DNA from: Winogradskyella vidalii
GTDB lineage: Bacteria; Bacteroidota; Bacteroidia; Flavobacteriales; Flavobacteriaceae
Direction of reading: 5' to 3'
Assembly (NCBI RefSeq): GCF_013403955.1
Contig: NZ_JABFDG010000001.1
Span: 62,001 to 126,000, forward strand
DNA length: 64,000 nucleotides
Made by a program: the position numbers and the translations under genes. Position 1 is the stretch's first letter; the number at the start of each line of letters is the position of its first letter. Positions 24,457 to 32,973 of this stretch are shown in pieces. The notes below the pieces were generated by a model. The model was not told the DNA's origin. It was given only the letters and a program-made list of their open reading frames with translations, and ran no database searches.

Positions 24457-27400
24457 ATGAAGCATATATGTATTTTAATAGTTACACTATCTGGTATTTT
24501 TTCATTGTCTGCGCAAAATTCATGGGAGGATTATACTAAGGTGGCTGATTCATTAGAATTACTCTCTCAATTTAAGCAGGTTTTAGATTGTAGAGGCAAA
24601 GCTGTTGAAATTGCAAGTGTTACAACAAAAGACACTATCCCATATTTAGAGTTATTAAGAAACATTTCTCAAAACGAATCCCTAATTGAAGACAAAAATT
24701 CAAAGGAAGAGGCTTATAATAATTTGAAAAGTCAAATTGAGGAATTGAAGATGTTTAGTCCAAATCCAGATCGGTTATACAGAATATATAATCGATTATA
24801 TAAAGCTTCAAGTCAATCTAATAATATTGACGACAGTGATTACTTTATAACTCAATCTTTAGAAAATCAGTACAAGAGTTCTGCAATTGATTCGTTGATG
24901 CTGTTAGAAACATTACAAAACGCGGGTGCAACATATAAGCAGATTGGTAAGTTAAATGAATCCGTAGCAATGTTTCAGAAAGCTGAAATTTATTGTCAAG
25001 ATTTAAAAATCGAAGATGCCAGTATGCTTGGATTTAATTATATGAATTTGTCTGAACTTCATAGGTACAGATATCTCGACAATCCTAAAAAATTTATTGA
25101 ATATTTAAAAAAAGCACAAGATGTTTATGAAAACGCTCATGCCGTAGATGATATGATACGTGTGTATCTAGGGCTTTCTGATTTTAAAAGTTCAGAAGGT
25201 GATTTTGAGCAGTCCATAAATTATTTAAAAAAAGCATTTCGGGCTTATAAAGAAGATGTTGAAGAATATAAAAAAGAAGGTTTAGATAAAAGTAATATTA
25301 ATTTAGAGATGAAACTTCATAACTATTTTATTGAGAAATACAGAATGGTGGGTAATGAAAAATCAATGCTATACCATCTTAATGAAATGTTAAAGAAAGC
25401 GACACCAAAAGTTTTAAATGATAACATCAAAGATTTAATTAGCCTAAGTCATCTTTATCTAGTGGAATACTATGAAAATGATAATATTGAACAAGCCCTT
25501 ATTTATTTAAATCAAGGAAGTAAATTTTTCCCAACGGAGGATTTGTATTTCATTCGACAAGAATACGATATGCATTATGTTAATATATTCATGAAAAAAA
25601 ACGAATATGATAAAGCGCAGACTATTTTAAAGGCCTTGAGTGAAACAAAAGGATTACCGCTATTTATAGCAAAGACAACACTTGAAAAACGGATTATCCT
25701 GAACATAAAATCCGAAAAGTATGATGATGCTTTTTCAGGAATTAATGCGTTCTTAATACGCTATTATGATGCTAACGAAGCTACAGATATTAGAACATTG
25801 GCTTATAAAGATTTCAATCCAGGAACAGTTTTGAGTGATACACAGCGTTTTTTGAATATCGCTAAAGAACTTGAAGCAACACCAAATGACCAAGTAACCG
25901 AAAATTTATATTGGTTGGCATTAAAACAGTTTCAAGCCAATCTAAATCAAGAGATTTTAAGTGATAGAGTTAATTTACTTTACGCTGATGTTTGCTACTA
26001 TTTTTACACAAAAGCATCAAACAAAGCATTGAGCCCGTCAAAATTAAATCAATTTATAACATTTACTGAAACGATTGAGTCAAAACATCTTTTAAATACC
26101 TTCATTAATAATAGAATAGATTCTCATGCCCTTGAAATAGATAGCTTAATCAACAAAGAGCAAAAAATAAGAGCCAACATTACTTATCTAAAAAAGCAAA
26201 ATATTGAAAAGCCAATAGATAGTATTAATCAACTCATTTTTGAAGATAATTTAAAACTAGAAAATATTAATGAGCAGCTTAAGAAAAACTCAAATAGAAT
26301 GGCTGGTTTGGTGAACACTGAAAATATTCTAGAACAGATCAAAGACAATTACATTATTAAGTATAAGCAGGTCAACAATAGTCTATTTAGAATTGAATTT
26401 AACACTACAAAAGACATTACTGTCAATGAAATTAAAGATTATGACATTTTAAAAGATAAAATAAAAGAAACCGTTGCGCTTTTAAAAAATCCAAATTCTT
26501 CACCTGAAACTATAATTAAAAACACGGATTTTTTATTTAACAAACTTTTGAGCGATACGATTATTCTCAAATTCTCTGATACGGTCTATTTAATTTTAGA
26601 TGATGTTTTACACTATTTACCCTTTGAATTGTTGACTCATAATAAGTACTACCTTATTGAAAATACAACGATAAGTTATGCATCAGCTTTAAGCTTTATA
26701 AATAATAACAGTATGGCACAAACATCAGATGACAAAAAAAATATCGCTTTATTTGCTCCTTCGTATAAGTCATTTGCACCAACTAATGCGCAGTTAGCTG
26801 TGCGTGGCACACCGTATTATTTAGAAGGAACATTAAATGAGGTTAAAGCTATTTCTAAACTTTTTGCAAATAGCGATTTGTATATCAATGATAAAGCATC
26901 AAAAGAATCTTTTAAAAATCTATCGAAAGACTATTCTATTTTGCATTTATCCATGCATTCCTTTATAAACGACCAAGAAGCTGAACTGAGTAGTTTAGTT
27001 TTTTCAGATAATGACAAGGACTATGAGCTTTACATTTCAGAGTTATATGGTTTAAATTTAAATGCTGATATGGCGGTTTTAAGTGCTTGTAATACAGGTG
27101 TTGGGGAATTTAAAACAGGAAAAGGCATTGTGTCTATGAACACTGCTTTTACAGCAGCTGGAGTGCCTTCTGTTTTGTCAAGTTTATGGAGTGCACCAGA
27201 TGAGGCTACAGAGAAAATAATGACCTCATTTTATAAGCATCTTAAAAAAGGTGAAACAAAAAGCGAAGCTTTAAAAAATGCAAAACTAGATTATTTAAAA
27301 ATTACTGATGATCCTAACCTAAAACATCCTTATTATTGGGCAGGTTTTGTACTAACTGGAGACACATCTGCTATAGTCTCTTCGACTAATTATTGGCTTT

Positions 27401-27474
27401 ATGGGGTTGTAACTTTTGTATTAATTTTAATTGTTTTTATAATTGCAAAAAGGCGATTAATACCGAAGCCATAA
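24457..27474 (+). CDS. Exported TPR-CHAT (caspase-like) protease with C-terminal membrane anchor
   Basis: 1005 residues: signal peptide MKHICILIVTLSGIFSLSAQ, about 500 residues of TPR-like helical pairs (from about 100), a coiled-coil (about 555-615), and a C-terminal CHAT domain (about 690-965). H834 in LHLSMHSF and C878 in MAVLSACNTGVGEFKTGKGI form the catalytic dyad, so the protease looks intact. The last 27 residues are a transmembrane helix ending AKRRLIPKP. Signal peptide plus tail anchor put the CHAT domain in the periplasm. Its 3' end faces the ELWxxDGT gene of the sigma-factor operon, 32 bp away. Function is unknown; the family includes Craspase-type proteases and separase relatives. 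Confidence 0.9.
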   Translation: MKHICILIVTLSGIFSLSAQNSWEDYTKVADSLELLSQFKQVLDCRGKAVEIASVTTKDTIPYLELLRNISQNESLIEDKNSKEEAYNNLKSQIEELKMFSPNPDRLYRIYNRLYKASSQSNNIDDSDYFITQSLENQYKSSAIDSLMLLETLQNAGATYKQIGKLNESVAMFQKAEIYCQDLKIEDASMLGFNYMNLSELHRYRYLDNPKKFIEYLKKAQDVYENAHAVDDMIRVYLGLSDFKSSEGDFEQSINYLKKAFRAYKEDVEEYKKEGLDKSNINLEMKLHNYFIEKYRMVGNEKSMLYHLNEMLKKATPKVLNDNIKDLISLSHLYLVEYYENDNIEQALIYLNQGSKFFPTEDLYFIRQEYDMHYVNIFMKKNEYDKAQTILKALSETKGLPLFIAKTTLEKRIILNIKSEKYDDAFSGINAFLIRYYDANEATDIRTLAYKDFNPGTVLSDTQRFLNIAKELEATPNDQVTENLYWLALKQFQANLNQEILSDRVNLLYADVCYYFYTKASNKALSPSKLNQFITFTETIESKHLLNTFINNRIDSHALEIDSLINKEQKIRANITYLKKQNIEKPIDSINQLIFEDNLKLENINEQLKKNSNRMAGLVNTENILEQIKDNYIIKYKQVNNSLFRIEFNTTKDITVNEIKDYDILKDKIKETVALLKNPNSSPETIIKNTDFLFNKLLSDTIILKFSDTVYLILDDVLHYLPFELLTHNKYYLIENTTISYASALSFINNNSMAQTSDDKKNIALFAPSYKSFAPTNAQLAVRGTPYYLEGTLNEVKAISKLFANSDLYINDKASKESFKNLSKDYSILHLSMHSFINDQEAELSSLVFSDNDKDYELYISELYGLNLNADMAVLSACNTGVGEFKTGKGIVSMNTAFTAAGVPSVLSSLWSAPDEATEKIMTSFYKHLKKGETKSEALKNAKLDYLKITDDPNLKHPYYWAGFVLTGDTSAIVSSTNYWLYGVVTFVLILIVFIIAKRRLIPKP

Positions 27475-27506
27475 TCGCCAAAACTAAAATTTTATAAGTT
27501 GGATTT

Positions 27507-29129
27507 TTACTGTTTTAAAAACTTTAAAGTACTGTGTTTTCCATCATTCAGTTTTATTGATGCCAAATAAGTGCCAGCAGATAGGTCTTGTACGGAAATA
27601 GCTTGAAAATTAGATGTAATGGTTTTAACTTTTCTGCCTTCAAGAGAGAAAATGGCTATTTCGTTAATTGTATTATTTAAATCTTTTATGGCGATAGTAT
27701 CTGAACTTGGATTTGGGTATAATAAAAAGTTGGTTAGAGATGGTTCATTTTCTTCTATAGACAACAAGTTAGCATTTGTAATCCATAAGTCAATACCTTG
27801 ATTTGAATTGCTCGCACCACTACCATCTCCGTTGGCCTGAAAAATGAGCTTGCCATTTGTATTGAAAAATTTGTCTGGTTGTCCTCGTCCACTTGAAGGG
27901 TTTATTGTTGTATTAAGCAGTGTCCCAGTTTCTGTGCCATTAGATGACCACAACTCTCCACTTAAATCGGCTTCTATATTGGGATCATCATCATAAAAAG
28001 TAGCTTCAAAAAACAATAAATTTCCGCCGTTGCCTAATGAGGGTTCGCCGACCAAGCTATCTTCTGGTCCTGGATTTATATCTCTAGTTAACAGCGTGCC
28101 TCCGGGTGTGCCATTTGTTCTCCAAAGTTCATAGCCGTTTGCGTCTGTATTTGCAGCAAAAAACAAGTAATTATTTGTTCTTTGAAATACATCAGCATAG
28201 TTTAGTCCGCTGGTTAAAATTGTGCTTCCAGCAACTGTTCCGTCGGTTTTCCAAAGGTCTACAAAATTGAATGAGGTGTCGTAAGCTGTAAAATAAAGTT
28301 CGTTATTATATTCATAAAACGGGTATTCAGAATTGCTATCCATTCTAAGATTTAAAAATATTACAGTTCCTGCTTCGGTACCATCAGTTTCCCAGATGTC
28401 ATTCCCTAAACTAAAATAGGCTTTGCCATTAAAACTGGTTAGTCCATTTATAAAAGAATTCCCTGAAGTATTAATATCTTTTACTAACAGTGTACCAGCG
28501 TTTGTGCCATCCGTAACCCAAAGTTCTATGCCGTTGGTGCCATCATTAGCTATAAATACCACTTTGTCGTCACCAACCTTTGTGAAATAATTGGGTTGAC
28601 TAGATGAAGTGCCTGGTCTTATGTCTTTTAAAAGTATTGGGCTGTTGGGTGTACCATCACTAATATATAGTTCATAGCCCGTAGTTATTGTTCCATGTCT
28701 AAATACAAAGTTGGTGTCTAAAATGGCAACGCTTCTGTTATCAAAACCAACGACTGGAGATTCTGTGTTTTCTTGAAGAAACGGAGTTTTTATAGCTCCA
28801 TTTGTTTTATAAACTACGGTTTCTCCTAGTTGAAAGGCATTGTAGTATAATTCATTGTTGAAAACAAATATTGGACTAGCACTAGTAATGTCATTAGAGT
28901 TTATAAAATCGGATGTGCCAATTTCAGTTCCATTTGTTTTCCAAATAGTGCTTTCGGTAAAGTTTTTAGTAGCACTGAAATATCTGTAACCATTAAATTC
29001 AATACCTGTGTCTATAGTTAAATTGGTTGCGGTTGTAGTATTAATTGTTAAAAAATAATCTGCAGTTTGTGCTTTTATATTTTGCATACTTAGCACAGAG
29101 AAAGTAATAATGATGTATAAATATTTCAT
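27507..29129 (-). CDS. Secreted ELWxxDGT-repeat protein with T9SS sorting domain
   Basis: 540 residues. Signal peptide MKYLYIIITFSVLSMQNIKAQ. At least five units of the beta-propeller type motif ELWVTDGTNAGT (also ELYISDGTPNSP, DLWKTDGTVAGS, ELWRTNGTPGGT, ELWSSNGTETGT) repeat about every 50 residues. The C-terminal sorting domain starts LLYPNPSSDTIAIKD and ends KLNDGKHSTLKFLKQ. It is exported by T9SS and displayed on the surface. Probable last gene of the sigma/anti-sigma operon (21 bp after the lipoprotein gene). Ligand is not known. Confidence 0.88.
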   Translation of the reverse strand: MKYLYIIITFSVLSMQNIKAQTADYFLTINTTTATNLTIDTGIEFNGYRYFSATKNFTESTIWKTNGTEIGTSDFINSNDITSASPIFVFNNELYYNAFQLGETVVYKTNGAIKTPFLQENTESPVVGFDNRSVAILDTNFVFRHGTITTGYELYISDGTPNSPILLKDIRPGTSSSQPNYFTKVGDDKVVFIANDGTNGIELWVTDGTNAGTLLVKDINTSGNSFINGLTSFNGKAYFSLGNDIWETDGTEAGTVIFLNLRMDSNSEYPFYEYNNELYFTAYDTSFNFVDLWKTDGTVAGSTILTSGLNYADVFQRTNNYLFFAANTDANGYELWRTNGTPGGTLLTRDINPGPEDSLVGEPSLGNGGNLLFFEATFYDDDPNIEADLSGELWSSNGTETGTLLNTTINPSSGRGQPDKFFNTNGKLIFQANGDGSGASNSNQGIDLWITNANLLSIEENEPSLTNFLLYPNPSSDTIAIKDLNNTINEIAIFSLEGRKVKTITSNFQAISVQDLSAGTYLASIKLNDGKHSTLKFLKQ

Positions 29130-29150
29130 ATTTAATTAATTTTATTTGTT

Positions 29151-29810
29151 TTAATGTAGGACCACCTCAAAAACACCTAATGGATCTGTTAAGTTAGGAT
29201 TGCTATACAAATTACCTGTGTACTTAGCAGTTGTGTCAATGGTTAAAGTGCCTGAAAATGATGCTTGTACCCCGTTTTCCGGATTGGTGAGGTTTGCAAT
29301 TATGGTTGTATTATTTTTAGTCCATGTGCCATATGCCGTTGGTGGACTGCCAGAGTCTTCTAATTTAACTATTATTGTACCGTCTGAGAAAAATTCCATT
29401 TCTAAGTACTCACTATTGCCATTAATAATAAAACCCGTGAAAACACCTTGAAGTGGATTACTCAAAGTGATATTCTTTACGGTTTGACCTGCACTATTTG
29501 TTATTGTAACCTGTAGATTGTGAATGCCAATTGGTAAAGATTTGTCCCAGCTAATTATGCCATTTGTAGTATCAATATCTAACCCAGCTAATGGTGTTGT
29601 CAGAGAAAATGTACCTTGGTCTCCATTCCAATCTATAGTAGGTGCGGTTGAGTTACCTGTTTGAAAAAATGTAGCATCAAAGTTAGTCGCAGTATAATTT
29701 ACCGTAGGTATATCAACCGTTGAGGATTCATCATCTTTACTGCACGATGCGAAAATTAAAAAAGCTATAAATAAGCGTATTAATTTTGATTTAAATAAAA
29801 TTGTTTTCAT
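29151..29810 (-). CDS. Lipoprotein with cadherin/putative-Ig-like domain
   Basis: 219 residues. Lipobox is in LFIAFLIFASCSKDDESS, followed by the acidic linker seen in surface-exposed flavobacterial lipoproteins. Residues about 60-115 (GTFSLTTPLAGLDIDTTNG, IISWDKSLPIGIHNLQVTIT) match the He_PIG putative-Ig pattern of cadherin-like domains. The C-terminal half is a beta-sandwich of unknown family (GTWTKNNTTIIANLTNPENG). In the sigma-factor operon, 37 bp after the preceding lipoprotein gene. Confidence 0.7.
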   Translation of the reverse strand: MKTILFKSKLIRLFIAFLIFASCSKDDESSTVDIPTVNYTATNFDATFFQTGNSTAPTIDWNGDQGTFSLTTPLAGLDIDTTNGIISWDKSLPIGIHNLQVTITNSAGQTVKNITLSNPLQGVFTGFIINGNSEYLEMEFFSDGTIIVKLEDSGSPPTAYGTWTKNNTTIIANLTNPENGVQASFSGTLTIDTTAKYTGNLYSNPNLTDPLGVFEVVLH

Positions 29811-29847
29811 TGTTGGTTGTATTGATTAATAAAAAAAAGAGTTGGCT

Positions 29848-30768
29848 TCAATCTGTAGTATATTCCCAAAGGATCTCAGCTGAATAAGAAAAAAAACCGC
29901 CAGATATATTGACTTCTGAAGAGCTAGGGTAATCATCTATTAAATTGTAAGAATAATTTTCACTCAACGCATCATTAAACGGCGAAGAAATAATGGTACT
30001 TAAAATATTGTTTTGAGGTACGTAATTGATTTTAAAACCTTCGTAGTGACCAAAGGCAGTATTAGACAAAAACGATGGTGCTAGTTCTTTTAGCGTAATC
30101 ATGGAAATAGAATTATTTAAATCTAGATTGTTATAAATTGGTACTAAGGGATTTCTTGAAGAATCATAGGTGATTTCTACTTCTTCAATTAATTCTAAAG
30201 GTGTGTTACTTTGTTCAGAAACAAAAATTTCATAATTGGTTAACTGTTCATCATTGTTGTATTCTAATACATATTTGTCTATTCTATAATTATTAGTTTC
30301 AGTTTCTAATATTTCAGTGATTTGATTATTATCATTATACGATAAGTCTCTAGTAATATGTAATTCTTCTTTGCTACCTATTGAGTTAGGTGCAACAATC
30401 TCTTGCCTTATTAATAGATTTTGACTATTGTAATGAAGTGTGCAAATACCATAATCTAAATTGGTTATCGTTTTTAAACGATTCTCGGTATCAAAAGTGT
30501 AGGTGTTGTTTGCAAACTTAAAAAGTTTGTCGCCTTCATAAATAACAGAGTGTATATTGCCATAAGTATCTAATATGGCTTGAGGCTTTCCATTGTTTAA
30601 ATAATATATTTCACTTGTTTCTGAAGTATTAATAAAACCACTGATAGTGCTAGTGAATTTTTTAAGCTTAACGTTTGATTCAGATTCTTCTAATTTACCG
30701 TCATCATCGCTACTACAATTAAAAGCGACTAGAGTAATTAAAAGATATAGAATAGTTTTCTTTGTCAT
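29848..30768 (-). CDS. Lipoprotein of the ECF operon, function unknown
   Basis: 306 residues from MTKKTILYLLITLVAFNCSSDDD, a lipobox followed by an acidic stretch. Repeated short segments such as TFDTENRLKTITNLDYG, CTLHYNSQNLLIRQE and LSYNDNNQITEILETE are YD-repeat-like (x-Y-D-x-N-x-x-L/I) units. An alternative start 12 nt upstream (MEQFMTKK) is possible. Its upstream spacer carries the bipartite GTTTAC-N16-CATTAAT motif (30827-30799), so it is probably transcribed by the ECF sigma factor both from its own promoter and by read-through. Confidence 0.65.
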   Translation of the reverse strand: MTKKTILYLLITLVAFNCSSDDDGKLEESESNVKLKKFTSTISGFINTSETSEIYYLNNGKPQAILDTYGNIHSVIYEGDKLFKFANNTYTFDTENRLKTITNLDYGICTLHYNSQNLLIRQEIVAPNSIGSKEELHITRDLSYNDNNQITEILETETNNYRIDKYVLEYNNDEQLTNYEIFVSEQSNTPLELIEEVEITYDSSRNPLVPIYNNLDLNNSISMITLKELAPSFLSNTAFGHYEGFKINYVPQNNILSTIISSPFNDALSENYSYNLIDDYPSSSEVNISGGFFSYSAEILWEYTTD

Positions 30769-30798
30769 AAATTGCTCCATAATAGAATTTGTTTTCCT

Positions 30799-30827
30799 AT
30801 TAATGGCAACTTTATAAAAAGGTAAAC
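30799..30827 (-). promoter_or_regulatory. Putative ECF promoter upstream of the lipoprotein gene
   Basis: On the minus strand GTTTAC (30827-30822), 16 nt (CTTTTTATAAAGTTGC), then CATTAAT (30805-30799). The element shares a 13-bp block (GTTTACCTTTTTA) and the spacing with the one before the divergent lipoprotein gene. The -10-like part ends 30 nt before the preferred ATG. Confidence 0.6.
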
Positions 30828-30831
30828 CTAT

Positions 30832-31539
30832 TTATTTAATTTTTTTAAGAATGGCATCTGCAGCCTTGTATTTATAGGACTTTTTGGCTGTAATAGTCTG
30901 TAGTAAAACTTTAGCGTCTTTGATATTGTCGCTTTTTAAATACGCTAAAGCCAAATACCAATTGCGATGAGTTGCTAATTTATCCTCGAAGCCTTTATGT
31001 TGTTCAAATAAATTAATAGCTATTTGCGTATTACCCAATTGTAGTTCGCAGATGGCCTCATAAAATAGATAATAAGAGGTGTTCGTTGTATTAAATAAGG
31101 TATGAAACTTCTCTGATGCTACTTTATAATTATGTGCATCGTAATAAGCAAAAGCTTCTGTTTTGGTGTTGGTGTGTTCATCACCACGAGAGGCTGGTAC
31201 TATAACATTAGCATAAGGTTGAAAATATTCCGCAAATAATTGCTCATTTGAAAAACGCTCTGTTGGTTGAAGTAGGCTAAAGATGCCTAGGGCAATAATT
31301 AATGAGGCTGCAATGACTATTGCATAATAATTAAAACGTTTTTTGGGAGCTTCTAGTTGTTGAAGCTTTCGTTTTAGATCATCTTTTTTTATTGAAATAA
31401 TAGCTGTTTTTGTTTGTTTTTCAAATTCAATCTGTGCTCTGAATTCAGCATCTGTTGACATTAATTTATCAAACAAGGTTTTTTGATTGGCATTGAGTTT
31501 ACCATCAAAATAAAGTGCTATTAATTCTTCGTTTTTCAT
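30832..31539 (-). CDS. TPR membrane protein, probable anti-sigma factor
   Basis: 235 residues from MKNEELIALYFDGKLN; an ATG three codons earlier (31548) is also possible, overlapping the sigma stop codon. The cytoplasmic 70 residues (LNANQKTLFDKLMSTDAEFR, ...) resemble a helical anti-sigma domain without the zinc-binding motif. One transmembrane helix (about 71-90, YYAIVIAASLIIALGIFSLL) is followed by a periplasmic region with TPR-like repeats (residues 130-235, YYLFYEAICELQLGNTQIAI, HRNWYLALAYLKSDNIKD). Topology and overlap with the ECF gene support an anti-sigma role; binding is inferred. Confidence 0.7.
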   Translation of the reverse strand: MKNEELIALYFDGKLNANQKTLFDKLMSTDAEFRAQIEFEKQTKTAIISIKKDDLKRKLQQLEAPKKRFNYYAIVIAASLIIALGIFSLLQPTERFSNEQLFAEYFQPYANVIVPASRGDEHTNTKTEAFAYYDAHNYKVASEKFHTLFNTTNTSYYLFYEAICELQLGNTQIAINLFEQHKGFEDKLATHRNWYLALAYLKSDNIKDAKVLLQTITAKKSYKYKAADAILKKIK

Positions 31540-31540
31540 A

Positions 31541-32080
31541 CTATGCATTTACGAGATGTTTTAGTTTTTTTAAACATCTCGATTTTAGGCTTTTTACAAC
31601 ATCTGTTTTGTCATAGTTCTCAATTTCTTTAATGTCTTTTAAGGTATTTCCTTTAAGATAAAAAAGTTCTAAAATGCGCTGGCATTGTTTGCCTAGTTTT
31701 TTAAAATTTGCTTTTACGAGCTGTTCTCGCTCAGATAATACTTCATTTTCTAAAGTTAAATCCTCAAGAGTAATCTCCTCATTAATGGGGGCATCAATAA
31801 TATTTAATTTAGAATGTGCTCTGAGGTGCTCATAAATTTTAAACTTGCCAATACTAAATAAGTAGGTTTTTATACTACTTGTAAATGCTGTTATTTTTCC
31901 ATTCAATAAATTTTCATAAAGACTTAAAAAACTGTCTTGGTAAATATCTACGATTTCATTGTCCTTTAATGAGAACTTTCTACCAAAAGCTATAAAATCA
32001 CCTTTATAGTTTTTATAAAGAAGTTCAAAGGCATTATCCTTATCCTTTAAAAGATCTTCTAGTGTAGGTTCTTTATTCAT
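31541..32080 (-). CDS. ECF-type RNA polymerase sigma-70 factor
   Basis: 179 residues. Region 2 (about 15-85) contains DFIAFGRKFSLKDNEIVDIY, QDSFLSLYENL and IKTYLFSIGKFKIYEHLRAH. Region 4 (about 120-175) has LVKANFKKLGKQCQRILELF, then YLKGNTLKDIKEIENYDKTD and VVKSLKSRCLKKLKHLV. No sigma-3 region, so this is a group IV (ECF) factor. The downstream anti-sigma-like gene touches its stop codon. A GTTTAC-N16-CATTAAT motif overlaps its start codon, so any autoregulation from it would produce a transcript starting within the gene. Confidence 0.9.
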   Translation of the reverse strand: MNKEPTLEDLLKDKDNAFELLYKNYKGDFIAFGRKFSLKDNEIVDIYQDSFLSLYENLLNGKITAFTSSIKTYLFSIGKFKIYEHLRAHSKLNIIDAPINEEITLEDLTLENEVLSEREQLVKANFKKLGKQCQRILELFYLKGNTLKDIKEIENYDKTDVVKSLKSRCLKKLKHLVNA

Positions 32081-32107
32081 TAATGCGTTAGAGACTAAAA
32101 AGTAAAC
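32079..32107 (-). promoter_or_regulatory. ECF-like motif overlapping the sigma-factor start codon
   Basis: GTTTAC (32107-32102), 16 nt, CATTAAT (32085-32079) on the minus strand repeats the sequence and spacing of the two other elements. The -10-like part overlaps the ATG at 32080, so its activity is uncertain. Confidence 0.35.
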
Positions 32108-32165
32108 TCAAAGTTAGAAAAAACAATTGTAAAGAAAATATTTTTAAATAATTGTGCTTTATGAT

Positions 32166-32194
32166 GTTTACCTTTTTAATTACATGTCATAAAT
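32166..32194 (+). promoter_or_regulatory. Putative ECF promoter of the divergent lipoprotein gene
   Basis: GTTTAC (32166-32171), 16 nt, CATAAAT (32188-32194). The 13-bp block GTTTACCTTTTTA is identical to that at 30827-30815 (minus strand). The -10-like part ends 33 nt before the ATG at 32228. Confidence 0.6.
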
Positions 32195-32227
32195 GGAAGA
32201 ACTATTAATTTAAAACCTATTTTAAAA

Positions 32228-32698
32228 ATGAAAGTATTACAAACAATTTTATTTATGGCATTTGCGTTCTTAGCAACATCATGCAGTGGAGATGACGATT
32301 CTCCTTCGGAACCTTCTAATAATAATTTGTTTTCTGTGAAAATCAATGGAACAGATTATAATCCACAGTTTGTTAACGGATTAATTACAGTAATAGGCTC
32401 TACTATTACAATAAGTGGTAGCGAGTCTAATGGTGATAATGTGGTTATTAATTTTCCTATCAGTGCAGAAGCGGGAGATACGTTTGCCGTTGCAGACACA
32501 CAGTTTGTGGCTAGCTACGACGCTAGTAATGGTGATAGTGCTCTATCGAGTAGCGGTAGCATTACAATTACAGCTCATAATACAGAGACTCAAAAAGTAT
32601 CTGGTACTTTTAACTTTGTTGGAGATCCAATACTCACAGGAGGTACAACTTATACTTTTACTGAGGGGACTTTTGAAGTGACTTACAGTTTAAATTAA
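32228..32698 (+). CDS. Small lipoprotein divergent from the ECF gene
   Basis: 156 residues. Lipobox in LFMAFAFLATSCSGDDDSPS, then a beta-sandwich of about 120 residues (NNLFSVKINGTDYNPQFVNG, VSGTFNFVGDPILTGGTTYT, TEGTFEVTYSLN) typical of the DUF6252-like lipoproteins of Flavobacteriaceae. It faces the ECF sigma operon and shares its motif GTTTAC-N16-CATWAAT, so it is a likely regulon member. Ended by a strong terminator at 32721-32770. Confidence 0.7.
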   Translation: MKVLQTILFMAFAFLATSCSGDDDSPSEPSNNNLFSVKINGTDYNPQFVNGLITVIGSTITISGSESNGDNVVINFPISAEAGDTFAVADTQFVASYDASNGDSALSSSGSITITAHNTETQKVSGTFNFVGDPILTGGTTYTFTEGTFEVTYSLN

Positions 32699-32720
32699 GT
32701 AAAGCTATTTTAAGCGTAAT

Positions 32721-32770
32721 GAGCCTAATTACCACTATTTTGAGTTAGCTAGATTAGGCTCTATTTTTTT
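32721..32770 (+). terminator. Terminator of the divergent lipoprotein gene
   Basis: GAGCCTAAT (32721-32729) pairs with ATTAGGCTC (32753-32761), followed by TATTTTTTT. It overlaps the 3' end of the next convergent gene. Confidence 0.7.
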
Positions 32771-32960
32771 TAGAAAGCTTTTCAATCTTCTTAGAAATTC
32801 TAAGAATTTGCAATAGAATAAAAGCGCATAATGCAGTTATTATAGTAATTAATGCCGCTTGACTTTCGCCTTCAAAAAGCGCATTAAAATTCAGTTTAGT
32901 CGCATTAAATATAACTAGTGCTATTGCAATTACAGAGAGTATAAGCGTTAATATCTTCAT
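32754..32960 (-). CDS. Two-helix small membrane protein
   Basis: 68 residues from MKILTLILSVIAIALVIFNA. Two hydrophobic helices (about 1-20 and 29-50) are separated by NFNALFEGESQ. The tail RISKKIEKLSKKNRA is basic. A start 45 nt upstream would overlap marC by 32 bp and is rejected. The gene lies 13 bp after marC and is probably co-transcribed. Function unknown. Confidence 0.65.
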   Translation of the reverse strand: MKILTLILSVIAIALVIFNATKLNFNALFEGESQAALITIITALCAFILLQILRISKKIEKLSKKNRA

Positions 32961-32973
32961 GTTTAAATATGTA

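Noticed and set aside
24457..32080. Type III-E CRISPR (Craspase) locus
   Set aside because: A TPR-CHAT protease and an ECF sigma gene are both present, but there is no Cas7-11, Csx30/31, Cas1/2 or repeat array nearby, and the CHAT protein is exported and membrane-anchored. Only the analogy is kept.
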